64,000 bases of DNA from Bacteroidia bacterium (GTDB taxonomy: Bacteria; Bacteroidota; Bacteroidia; Flavobacteriales_E; Vicingaceae): assembly GCA_030433355.1 (NCBI GenBank), contig JAUIMG010000008.1, forward strand, positions 1-64,000, given 5' to 3'. The position numbers were made by a program, and so were the translations under genes. This document shows positions 5,999 to 12,845 of this stretch, piece by piece. Each line of letters begins with the position of its first letter. Position 1 is the first letter of the stretch. The notes under the pieces were generated by a model, which did no database searches, had not been told where the DNA came from, and worked only from the letters and a program-made list of their open reading frames with translations.

Positions 5999-8647
5999 TT
6001 ATATTGATTTAATTGCTTTTGCACACTCTCCTTGATTGTTAGTTCCTTTTTCAAATGACACTAACTGTCCATTTTTTAGAGTTTTCCAATCTGTCCAATT
6101 TGCTACATCAATAAAATCGTACCTATGTGCAAAATATGACTCATTGTTTGAATCAATAAATGCAAAATTGTCTTTAGGGTTTTTTGTTCGCTTAAGGTTA
6201 CCTACCAATTTTTGTTCTTCAGATTCAAAATCAATTAAACTGTTTAATGATTCATCCGCGAATTTATCTTTGTATGAGAGTATTATTTTTTCCTTCAAGT
6301 CAACTGTTAAATTGATATACCTATCATTTTCAAGTATTAATTTATTAATGTAGCTTTTTATTTCTTCAATTTTAACGACTGGTATTATTCTTATTAAAGT
6401 CAGTATTCCTACACTAAAGTTCTTAGCCATTTTATAGTCAACTATTTTTTCTTTTGCACATTTTTCAAATAATTCAAATGCTTTTTTGAAATGACTTATT
6501 CCATTATCAGTATCAGTTTGGATTGTCAATAAGCTTTTTCCAATTTCAGCGTAGTATGATATTAACTCAGTATTTGCAATTCTTAAATTTTTTGGGTCTA
6601 ATTCAACATTGGCCTTTAAATCTTTCACAACCTGAATAGCTTTATTAAATTCTTGCGCTGTATTAAAACATCTAGCAATTAAGAATGCTGTATAAGGGTG
6701 GTTTGGTTTCTGGTCGTATACTCTTTTCGCATATTCTAATGCTCCATCAACATCCTCTAGTTTAAACATTAAGAATTGAGCGTAATAAAAGAGAAGTCGC
6801 GGGTTATTAGGTGCTATTTCCAATCCTAATTGATAATCTTCTTCTGCACTTAATAAATCTCCTTGCGTAGCCTTTATAAATGCACCAACACGATATACCT
6901 CAAAATAATTTGGGTCAATGTTTTTAGCTTCATGTACTTTTGAAAGTGCTTGGTCAAAATTTCCACTCTTTGAGCATTGGAGAGCTTCCTGTAAAAACTT
7001 AGCGCTTATCATTTGATTTTGATTGTCATACACAAGGGCATTCAATGAGAATTCATTGTATTTCTGAACTTTATTGATTTGCCTTATACCAACATTAAGT
7101 TCCTTTGATTTTCTAATATTCGCTTTAATATAAGCTTCATCAATTGGATATTTTTTTGATAAAAAATCTTTAGCAAAATCTGAGATATAATAAATTACCT
7201 CTTCATAATTGTTGCCATCTTCTATTTGTCTAGAAATTAAGGTTGTTTTAAATAATTCAATTAAATACTTTCTTACCTCTAAAGGCTCATAATCTGACAA
7301 GTAAATTACTTCAGCATTTGTTATCTTTTTTCTTGCAGCTCTTATCGTTTTTAAAATTGAAATAGCGCCTTCAGAAAGTTTTTCGTAAACATTTGTTAAG
7401 CAGAAATCGAGTAAATCTTCTTTATTATTTAATACTTCATGTGGTGCAATGCCTGATTCTACTGTACTTACAAACCATTTAATTGCTAATGGATTAAAAT
7501 ATAGTTTACTAGAAATGTCAACTAAAGTTTTTTGAGGTAATTTTAATAGTGTATCACTATTTCGTATTCTCGCTATTTCTCTGATTAGTTTTGCTGACTC
7601 TGATTCTGAAAGCCCGTTCAATTTTCTAGGATATTCTAATTCGCCTAAACCAATACGAGAAGTAATTAAAATATTACATTTAGTCTGCGCTTCTCTTATG
7701 AAATTTCGCACCTCTTCACTTTGGATTGTTTCTAGATTATCTATTATCAACAGGGTTTTAAAATAGTCGAGATATTCAAGTATATCATCTAACTTATTTG
7801 CGTTCCCTATTGTATCTCCAATTTCAGAAATTAGACCTGTATAATCCGTTATTGCTGTATAAATATCTTCTATCCCTTTTGAAGTTAACATAGTTGTTTT
7901 TGCTGAAGTCCAAATTATTAACTCGAAAGGGCAAGACTCGTTCATATCAACTATATCATAGGCAACTTTTAAAGCTAATGCTGTTTTGCCTATACCTCCA
8001 TCACCCAAAACAGATACAACTCTATTTGATAAGATTAATTTTGTTAATGCCTCAACATCTTGGCTTCTTCCAATAAATCCTGTTTCATCAAAATCTGCTA
8101 CAGGTAAATTGTGGCTAACCTTTGATACTTCCTCTTCAAAATGATTTGTAGGAAATTTTAAAGTCAGAACATAAGAGGGGTCTTTGTCAATTTTCTCCCT
8201 TGTATCAATGGTGATTGACCATTCAACGGGGTCAGACTTTTTTAAAGTAGAAACAAAATCATAGGTAAAAGAAAAGTCACCACCAAGTAAAGGGCGGGTA
8301 TGCATAACCCTGTTTCTTATTGGTGTTAAATCACTGAGTTTTTGAAAATTTGATTTTAAATAATCTGAAGTTTCTTTTTTTAAGAATTCTTTATTCTTGT
8401 TTAGAATTGTAAAAGTGTCATGAAAATCCAAAAACTCAACGACTTCATCAATATTTTCTAAAAAAGCGGCTCCTGGATTATCTCTTTCAAATCTTTCTAC
8501 TACTTTTTTCTCTAATTCTTCATCTTTGAAAAAGGCTAAATTCTCAAAATATGGTGTAATATTTTTTTTAATGCAATTCTTTAAGTCAATTTCAACTCCA
8601 TATATGAGAGCTGCTAATGTTAGTCTTGTTTCTGTGATTTTTGACAT
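5999..8647 (-). CDS. HEPN-STAND NTPase with TPR repeats and C-terminal cold-shock domain; candidate defence protein (cassette C3)
   Basis: 882 residues. The N-terminal helical region (about 1-180) contains R-N-R-V-M-H at 111-116, the R-x4-H signature of HEPN ribonuclease domains. A STAND/NB-ARC-type NTPase follows: P-loop G-D-G-G-I-G-K-T at 215-222, Walker B L-L-I-I-D-N at 299-304, I-L-I-T-S-R at 326-331, and F-N-P-L-A at 384-388 in the GLPL position. A winged-helix-like region leads to helical TPR-like repeats (about 545-690). The last about 65 residues resemble a cold-shock/OB nucleic-acid-binding domain (F-A-F-I-D near 832 and a G-x-x-V-x-F-E strand). HEPN plus STAND plus a repeat sensor is a familiar anti-phage layout. 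The defence role is inferred. The ATG is 18 bases from the cassette boundary. Confidence 0.8.
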   Translation of the reverse strand: MSKITETRLTLAALIYGVEIDLKNCIKKNITPYFENLAFFKDEELEKKVVERFERDNPGAAFLENIDEVVEFLDFHDTFTILNKNKEFLKKETSDYLKSNFQKLSDLTPIRNRVMHTRPLLGGDFSFTYDFVSTLKKSDPVEWSITIDTREKIDKDPSYVLTLKFPTNHFEEEVSKVSHNLPVADFDETGFIGRSQDVEALTKLILSNRVVSVLGDGGIGKTALALKVAYDIVDMNESCPFELIIWTSAKTTMLTSKGIEDIYTAITDYTGLISEIGDTIGNANKLDDILEYLDYFKTLLIIDNLETIQSEEVRNFIREAQTKCNILITSRIGLGELEYPRKLNGLSESESAKLIREIARIRNSDTLLKLPQKTLVDISSKLYFNPLAIKWFVSTVESGIAPHEVLNNKEDLLDFCLTNVYEKLSEGAISILKTIRAARKKITNAEVIYLSDYEPLEVRKYLIELFKTTLISRQIEDGNNYEEVIYYISDFAKDFLSKKYPIDEAYIKANIRKSKELNVGIRQINKVQKYNEFSLNALVYDNQNQMISAKFLQEALQCSKSGNFDQALSKVHEAKNIDPNYFEVYRVGAFIKATQGDLLSAEEDYQLGLEIAPNNPRLLFYYAQFLMFKLEDVDGALEYAKRVYDQKPNHPYTAFLIARCFNTAQEFNKAIQVVKDLKANVELDPKNLRIANTELISYYAEIGKSLLTIQTDTDNGISHFKKAFELFEKCAKEKIVDYKMAKNFSVGILTLIRIIPVVKIEEIKSYINKLILENDRYINLTVDLKEKIILSYKDKFADESLNSLIDFESEEQKLVGNLKRTKNPKDNFAFIDSNNESYFAHRYDFIDVANWTDWKTLKNGQLVSFEKGTNNQGECAKAIKSI

Positions 8648-8664
8648 TATATTATTTTAATTGT

Positions 8665-8860
8665 GCCCAACGTTTACTGTATGGTGCGTTGTGGTTTTGA
8701 TAAAGATACTATTTCAGTTTAGCACTTAGCAAAAACCGCTTTGCGGTTTTGTTACTTTGCCCTTTTTACAAAATCCGCTAGCGGATTTTGCGAGCTTAAA
8801 AACAGTTACTACAATTTACTGAACTGCCTTACCCACAATGCACTATACAGAGTGTTGGCA
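8665..8860 (-). repeat. attC-like site S8 (196 bp, class A)
   Basis: Core GCCCAAC (8665-8671), spacer GTTTA, arm CTGTATGGTGCGTTGTGG (8677-8694), arm CCACAATGCACTATACAG (8833-8850), spacer AGT, core GTTGGCA (8854-8860). Third copy of the S3/S5 class, again with both internal hairpins. It follows an unrelated gene, so the site class is not tied to cargo type. Confidence 0.9.
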
Positions 8861-8888
8861 AATCGTTTTTTTTAGCTCCAAGAATAAT

Positions 8889-10580
8889 TTACTTTGTTTT
8901 GATGAATTTAATAGAGTTTCTTGCCCCACCCTTGTAATGAGAATTCAGGAAATAAACCCCGTCTGGTAATGAGGAGATGTCAATTTGAGACTTATTAAAT
9001 CTTTTTGAAACTAACCTGCCATTTAGATCATAAATTCCAAATGACTCTATTTCACTTAAGTCACCTTGTATGTTAAGATAGTTGATTGATGGATTTGGGA
9101 AGAGAAATAAATCACTATTTATTTCTCTTGATATCAATTCTTGAATTGATGTAATGCTGTTTAAGTTGATTTTCAAAATAAATGCATCACCAATTCCAAA
9201 AGAATTCCTAAAAACTTGGTTTGAATCAAGACTAAAATCTACACTATTTTCAAATTGACCCATTAAATAAGTGTCGTTATCACTAGAAATTATATTAATT
9301 CCAACATCTTGACCAATTCCACCAATGCTTTTTGACCAATTGAATGTTCCATTAGTATCGAATTCAGCAATAAAAATATCTCTTGAATTTTGAAAAGTAT
9401 TCATAATATAAACACCGCTGTCAGGGTTAAAATCTACAGAACTCTCATAAATGCCTGTAATAAAAATTTTATTTGATGAATTGATATCTATACCATATAC
9501 AAAGTCGTACAATGAATCACCAAAATGCTTAACCCAATTAATAATACCTGAATTATCAAAGCGTAATATATAGCAGTCCCATTGCCCATTAGTGGTCTTG
9601 TATGAATTTAAATTATTTGAATCAAAATATGTTGTATCTAAGAATGCGCCTCCCATGTAAAAGAACCCATCTTTTTCTACTAAAGATTGTCTATAAATTC
9701 CTGTTGTGCTTGCTATTTGTTTTGCCCAATTAAATGTAAAATCTAGCCCTAAACTTGTGATATAAATGTCATTGCCCAACAATTCGTTAAAGAAGAAGGT
9801 GCCCGCAGTGGGGTCTGCATCCATCGTATCTCTAAAATGGCCTGAAATCACAATGCTGTTGTCACTTATTTCAATTTCTGTGGTAAATACATTTTGAGTG
9901 CCTTCTATAGCTACAGCATTGATTACTCTTCCTGTATTATCAAACTTTGATAAGAAACCACTAAAATAATTTGTTGAATACAGATTATAGTTTGAATTTG
10001 AATTGTCAAACCTCAAAGAATCTTCAAATGAACCTACTACGAAAACATTAGAAGAGTCATCTAGTGCAATATCATTTAAATTAAGTCTAAAATCACTTTT
10101 AAAAAATTGACTCCACTGAATAGTTTGATTTAAATCAAATTTGAAGAGAAAACCACTTCTAGCATAATTGTAATTAGTATCAACAAAAATTAATTGTGAA
10201 GAATTTCCATCGCTTATGTAAACAGAATCTGATAGTTCGCCAATTATGTATATATACCCTGATTCATCATATTTAATAGCTCTCGGGAATTCTTCATGGT
10301 AGCCTCCAACTTGTAAGCATGAAATATAATTTCCATTTGCATCATTTTTTAGAATGAATAAATCATAGTCACCACGAGATACTAAAGTGTTTGAAGAATT
10401 ATTAAACCTTAAAGTATCTCTAAAGAATCCGATTGAATAAACATTACCGGAGGAGTCTAAACAAGCATCTTCAATCCACTCTCCATTGCTACTCCCTGCC
10501 GTATTGACCCAATCTAAAGACTGAGTAAATATGTTTAATGAAAAGAGGTAGAAGGTTGCTAGAAGTAATAATTGTTTCAT
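8889..10580 (-). CDS. T9SS-exported beta-propeller (SBBP-type) protein (cassette C2)
   Basis: 563 residues. The signal peptide spans 1-20 (ending in IFTQ). Residues about 22-470 are made of repeated SBBP/propeller-like blades with recurring D-x-S-G/N-V-Y-x-x-G-x-F, F-D-x-x-G and W-x-K-x-x-G motifs. Residues about 485-563 form a T9SS type A sorting domain: L-F-P-N-P-S, then L-N-I-Q-G, G-I-Y-D-L-N-G-R-L-V, and I-D-I-S-S-L-P-D-G-V-Y-F-L. It is therefore expected to be secreted across the outer membrane and processed at its C-terminus. The T9SS machinery is not in this window, so this mobile cargo depends on the host chromosome. The ATG lies 14 bases from the cassette boundary. Confidence 0.9.
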   Translation of the reverse strand: MKQLLLLATFYLFSLNIFTQSLDWVNTAGSSNGEWIEDACLDSSGNVYSIGFFRDTLRFNNSSNTLVSRGDYDLFILKNDANGNYISCLQVGGYHEEFPRAIKYDESGYIYIIGELSDSVYISDGNSSQLIFVDTNYNYARSGFLFKFDLNQTIQWSQFFKSDFRLNLNDIALDDSSNVFVVGSFEDSLRFDNSNSNYNLYSTNYFSGFLSKFDNTGRVINAVAIEGTQNVFTTEIEISDNSIVISGHFRDTMDADPTAGTFFFNELLGNDIYITSLGLDFTFNWAKQIASTTGIYRQSLVEKDGFFYMGGAFLDTTYFDSNNLNSYKTTNGQWDCYILRFDNSGIINWVKHFGDSLYDFVYGIDINSSNKIFITGIYESSVDFNPDSGVYIMNTFQNSRDIFIAEFDTNGTFNWSKSIGGIGQDVGINIISSDNDTYLMGQFENSVDFSLDSNQVFRNSFGIGDAFILKINLNSITSIQELISREINSDLFLFPNPSINYLNIQGDLSEIESFGIYDLNGRLVSKRFNKSQIDISSLPDGVYFLNSHYKGGARNSIKFIKTK

Positions 10581-10593
10581 AGTAATTAATGTT

Positions 10594-10826
10594 TGCCAAC
10601 GTTTTGGCTAAGGCATGTGTGCTTTAGTTTGTTGTTAGCTATAAAAGTAGCGAACTCTGTTGAAAGCTCGAAAGTCAAATTGAAAAACGCTATTGTGTAT
10701 GGTCATCATTTTACCGCTCTAAAGCATTCACATTAAGCACTAAAATATCTCGGCAACAGAGGAGCGGAAATTTGAGCAGAATGTTCTTTCTACTAGCTTA
10801 CACATGTGCTTTAGCTGTTGTTGTAT
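10594..10826 (-). repeat. attC-like site S9 (233 bp)
   Basis: Core TGCCAAC (10594-10600), spacer GTTTT, left arm GGCTAAGGCATGTGTG (10606-10621), long variable centre, right arm CACATGTGCTTTAGCT (10801-10816), spacer GTT, core GTTGTAT (10820-10826). The 16-bp arms pair on the plus strand with four wobbles (three G.T and one T.G) and no mismatch. This is the longest complete site and belongs to the cassette nearest the recombinase. Confidence 0.85.
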
Positions 10827-10836
10827 GCAGTTTTTT

Positions 10837-11178
10837 TTATTCTAGCCTAGTAATAAATGAAACTCCATAAGGTTCGGTACAAATTAAAGTGTTTTTTGCA
10901 TTTTCACCATATTGATAATCCCATTTTGGTCCGTATACATGGGTCTCAATTCTATACCTTTTAGTCCATAAAAATCCTGATCTTTTTATTTCTACAGTTG
11001 TATCAGCTATAGTTGTTCTAAATGAACTAAAAAATACAGAGTCTCTAAAAGTGGAAACCTTGAGAGAGACTGAACCATAATTATCAACCAATGTGTCATA
11101 TTTTGTCCAATTTGTTGGCTCTTGACTAAATATCAAGATAGAACACAAGATTAAAATATTGAGAATTACGTATTTCAT
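10837..11178 (-). CDS. Small exported protein of unknown function (cassette C1, next to the insertion site)
   Basis: 113 residues. A signal peptide (1-19, ending in IFSQ) precedes a mature region of about 94 residues rich in Thr, Tyr and charged residues with strand-like alternation. There is no lipobox cysteine, no sorting domain and no family I recognise. It is the first cassette after the recombinase, so by analogy with integrons it should be the most recently inserted. The ATG is 13 bases from the cassette boundary, and the stop lies 10 bases before the right core of S9. Expression may depend on read-through from the recombinase gene. Confidence 0.7.
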   Translation of the reverse strand: MKYVILNILILCSILIFSQEPTNWTKYDTLVDNYGSVSLKVSTFRDSVFFSSFRTTIADTTVEIKRSGFLWTKRYRIETHVYGPKWDYQYGENAKNTLICTEPYGVSFITRLE

Positions 11179-11190
11179 TTATTCAATTGC

Positions 11191-11230
11191 ATACAACAAC
11201 TGGATAAAACACGGTAGTGTGTTTTATTTA
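11191..11230 (-). other. Candidate attI-like insertion site
   Basis: A single core, ATACAAC (11191-11197; GTTGTAT on the coding strand), sits between the first cassette and the 3' end of the recombinase gene. It is followed by an inverted repeat ATAAAACAC (11204-11212) / GTGTTTTAT (11219-11227) with a 6-nt loop, but no second GTT core appears before the recombinase stop codon at 11239. It also lacks the AACG(G/T)T start that all cassette sites share and reads AACAACTGG instead. A one-core site that differs from the cassette sites is what an attI is expected to look like. The inverted repeat could also act as the recombinase terminator. Confidence 0.6.
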
Positions 11231-11238
11231 CCTTTTGT

Positions 11239-12369
11239 CTAATCCAAAAATAAAGAATCTAAGGGACTTTTAATTCCATCAATCTTTTTCTGAGCAACAT
11301 GCGTATAGATCTCAGTGGTTTTAACACTTCCATGGCCTAAAAGCGTTTGTATATAGCGTAAATCAATATTATTTTCTAGCAAATGAGTTGCAAAACTATG
11401 TCTAAGCATGTGGGGATTAACTTTCTTTCTTAAACCCGCTATTCTAGCAGCATTCTCAATAACCCTACTTACACTAGTTCCAGTATACCTTCTACCAAAT
11501 TGTCCTTCAAACAAATAATTCTTTGGTTCATATTTTCGGTAGTATTTCCTTAAATCTTGTAAAATCTTTTCGCTAAGCACAGTTACACGATCCTTCAAAC
11601 CCTTGCCGTCTTTTATATAGATGACCATCCTTTTACTATCTATATCTTCAATTTTTAGATTCAGCAATTCGCTTCTTCTTAAACCTGCAGAATATAGTAG
11701 GCCAATAATACATTTGTGCTTTATATTAGTCGTAGAACAAAGCATAGCTTCAATCTCTTCTAAGGATAATACTTTTGGTAGTTTCTTTCTCTTTTTTGGT
11801 CTGCTAACGCTATAAAATCGATTGGGCATCCCCATCACCACCTCATAATAAAACTTGATGGCATTAATTAATTGGTTGATCATACTATGCGAATAACCCT
11901 TTTGTTGAGTCATAATTAAGTATCTATTTATCTCTTCTTCACCAATTTCATTCAGAGGCATTTCTTTGTAATGATTGATAAAACGCTCAAAAAGACTAAC
12001 ATAGGTTCTTGCAGTTTGAATCGAATAGTGCCCAAGTTCTAATCTATCTAGGTAAGATTTTGGACAAACTCTCCACTCCTCAGGTAAATCTCTAGACCTT
12101 AAGTCTTTAAGCGAATTAATTTGGTTTCCATGCCCTTTGGAATTACCCGTAAATTGCTGCAAATTAATCCATGCTACTCCTCTAAAAGTATCCATGATAT
12201 TTTTAAAGTTTTCTTTGCTATTCTTTAAATAAGGCATGCCAAAATCTTCACTCCATTGAATACCATCAACCCCTTTTAAAATCTGTTCAATTAGCTTATT
12301 CGACTCATATCTCAAGCCAATCTGCTTCTCGCCTTTAATCATCAAATGTTTGAGAGTAATAGAAATCAT
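11239..12369 (-). CDS. Tyrosine recombinase (XerC/D-like) of the cassette array
   Basis: 376 residues. Catalytic residues fit the tyrosine recombinase set: Arg231 (S-A-G-L-R-R), Lys256 (G-K-G-L-K), His320 and Arg323 (H-M-L-R-H), His346 (L-G-H-G) and Tyr355 (E-I-Y-T-H). A SAM-like core-binding domain covers about 101-190. Residues 1-75 form an N-terminal extension with the pattern L-R-Y-x(4)-L-I-x(9)-G-I-Q-W, which resembles extensions of other Bacteroidota integrases. The C-terminus ends D-G-I-K-S-P-L-D-S-L. The region between Lys256 and His320 is short: the roughly 20-residue IntI-specific insertion, usually rich in Trp/Tyr, is not visible. It is therefore XerC/D-like rather than a canonical IntI. 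It adjoins the array at its 3' end. Confidence 0.9.
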   Translation of the reverse strand: MISITLKHLMIKGEKQIGLRYESNKLIEQILKGVDGIQWSEDFGMPYLKNSKENFKNIMDTFRGVAWINLQQFTGNSKGHGNQINSLKDLRSRDLPEEWRVCPKSYLDRLELGHYSIQTARTYVSLFERFINHYKEMPLNEIGEEEINRYLIMTQQKGYSHSMINQLINAIKFYYEVVMGMPNRFYSVSRPKKRKKLPKVLSLEEIEAMLCSTTNIKHKCIIGLLYSAGLRRSELLNLKIEDIDSKRMVIYIKDGKGLKDRVTVLSEKILQDLRKYYRKYEPKNYLFEGQFGRRYTGTSVSRVIENAARIAGLRKKVNPHMLRHSFATHLLENNIDLRYIQTLLGHGSVKTTEIYTHVAQKKIDGIKSPLDSLFLD

Positions 12370-12390
12370 AAGGCATAATTAGCTAGGAAT

Positions 12391-12442
12391 TAGATTTGTA
12401 GTCGTATATTACACGTGTAAAAAACGTTTAATCAACGACTAA
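12391..12442. promoter_or_regulatory. Divergent control region with a perfect palindrome
   Basis: The 81-base gap between the recombinase and the zinc-ribbon gene contains TAGATTTG (12391-12398), a match to the Bacteroidota -7 element TAnnTTTG on the plus strand, but no TTG at the expected -33 position. It also holds the 12-bp perfect palindrome TTACACGTGTAA (12409-12420) and an outer inverted repeat TAGTCGT (12399-12405) / ACGACTA (12435-12441). The nested symmetry suggests an operator serving both genes. The regulator is unknown; the zinc-ribbon protein next door is one candidate. Confidence 0.5.
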
Positions 12443-12450
12443 TTAACAAA

Positions 12451-12840
12451 ATGAAGAAGGTTTGCCCAGTATGCAATGAAGAATTTCACGGAAGAACTGA
12501 CAAAGTTTATTGTAGCATTAGCTGCAAAAGTGCAGAGCATTACGATAAAAGAAAAGAAAATGAAGCATTCTTCTACCAAATAGATAAACAACTTAAAACC
12601 AACCGACGACTTTTAAAAAAATACAATCGTACCGGAATGACCACCCTCCGAAGAGAAGTTCTACACCAAGAAGGATTTGACCCTCATTTTTTTACCCACT
12701 ATTGGAAAACCAAAAAAGGAGAAGTCTACCTTTTTTGCTACGATTTCGGTTTTCTAAAACTGAAAGAAAAAGTTAACCAAGAAGTAAAAGAAAAATACCT
12801 TATTGTTGAATGGCAATCCTACATGAAGGCCTCTAGCTAG
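12451..12840 (+). CDS. Zinc-ribbon protein divergent from the recombinase
   Basis: 129 residues. The N-terminus carries four cysteines in two pairs, Cys5/Cys8 and Cys21/Cys25, in a C-P-x-C-x(12)-C-S-x-x-C arrangement typical of small zinc ribbons with a Y-C-S-x-x-C second knuckle. A basic helical region (about 35-70, with K-Y-N-R-T-G-M-T-T-L-R-R) follows, and the C-terminus is a charged alpha/beta segment. It is transcribed away from the recombinase and shares its upstream region. Small proteins of this kind occur widely in Bacteroidota, but I know of no assigned function. It might be a DNA-binding partner or a regulator of the array; this is only inferred from position. Confidence 0.75.
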   Translation: MKKVCPVCNEEFHGRTDKVYCSISCKSAEHYDKRKENEAFFYQIDKQLKTNRRLLKKYNRTGMTTLRREVLHQEGFDPHFFTHYWKTKKGEVYLFCYDFGFLKLKEKVNQEVKEKYLIVEWQSYMKASS

Positions 12841-12845
12841 CTAGC

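Larger units (their letters stand above)
1..12369 (-). mobile_element. Integron-like gene-cassette array with its tyrosine recombinase
   Basis: Nine cassettes lie head to tail on the minus strand between the left edge of the window and a single-core insertion site at about 11191-11230. The recombinase gene (11239-12369) adjoins that site by its 3' end and reads in the same direction as the cassettes. Each cassette is one gene (two in one case) plus a downstream hairpin site, and its two ends carry perfectly complementary 7-mers of the form NNNNAAC and GTTNNNN. Classical integrons share the general plan: integrase, attI, then co-oriented cassettes each ending in attC. An integrase pointing towards its own array is known from Treponema denticola. 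What differs here is that the recombinase lacks the IntI-specific insertion and the sites have their own consensus. The array continues leftwards beyond position 1. Confidence 0.85.

Noticed and set aside
1420-8860. S3, S5 and S8 as copies of a MITE or small insertion sequence
   Set aside because: They have terminal inverted repeats and internal hairpins, but no target-site duplications. The flanking 7-mers match across the neighbouring gene and not across the repeat itself, which fits cassette sites and not transposition.
1-11197. CRISPR array
   Set aside because: The repeated elements are 66-233 bp, unevenly spaced, fall into several classes and alternate with full-length genes. There are no short uniform spacers and no cas genes.
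11239-12369. Calling the recombinase a canonical IntI
   Set aside because: The catalytic set and the terminal K-S-P-L-D motif invite this, but the diagnostic insertion before the H-x-x-R motif is not present and the SPLD end also occurs in other Bacteroidota integrases.
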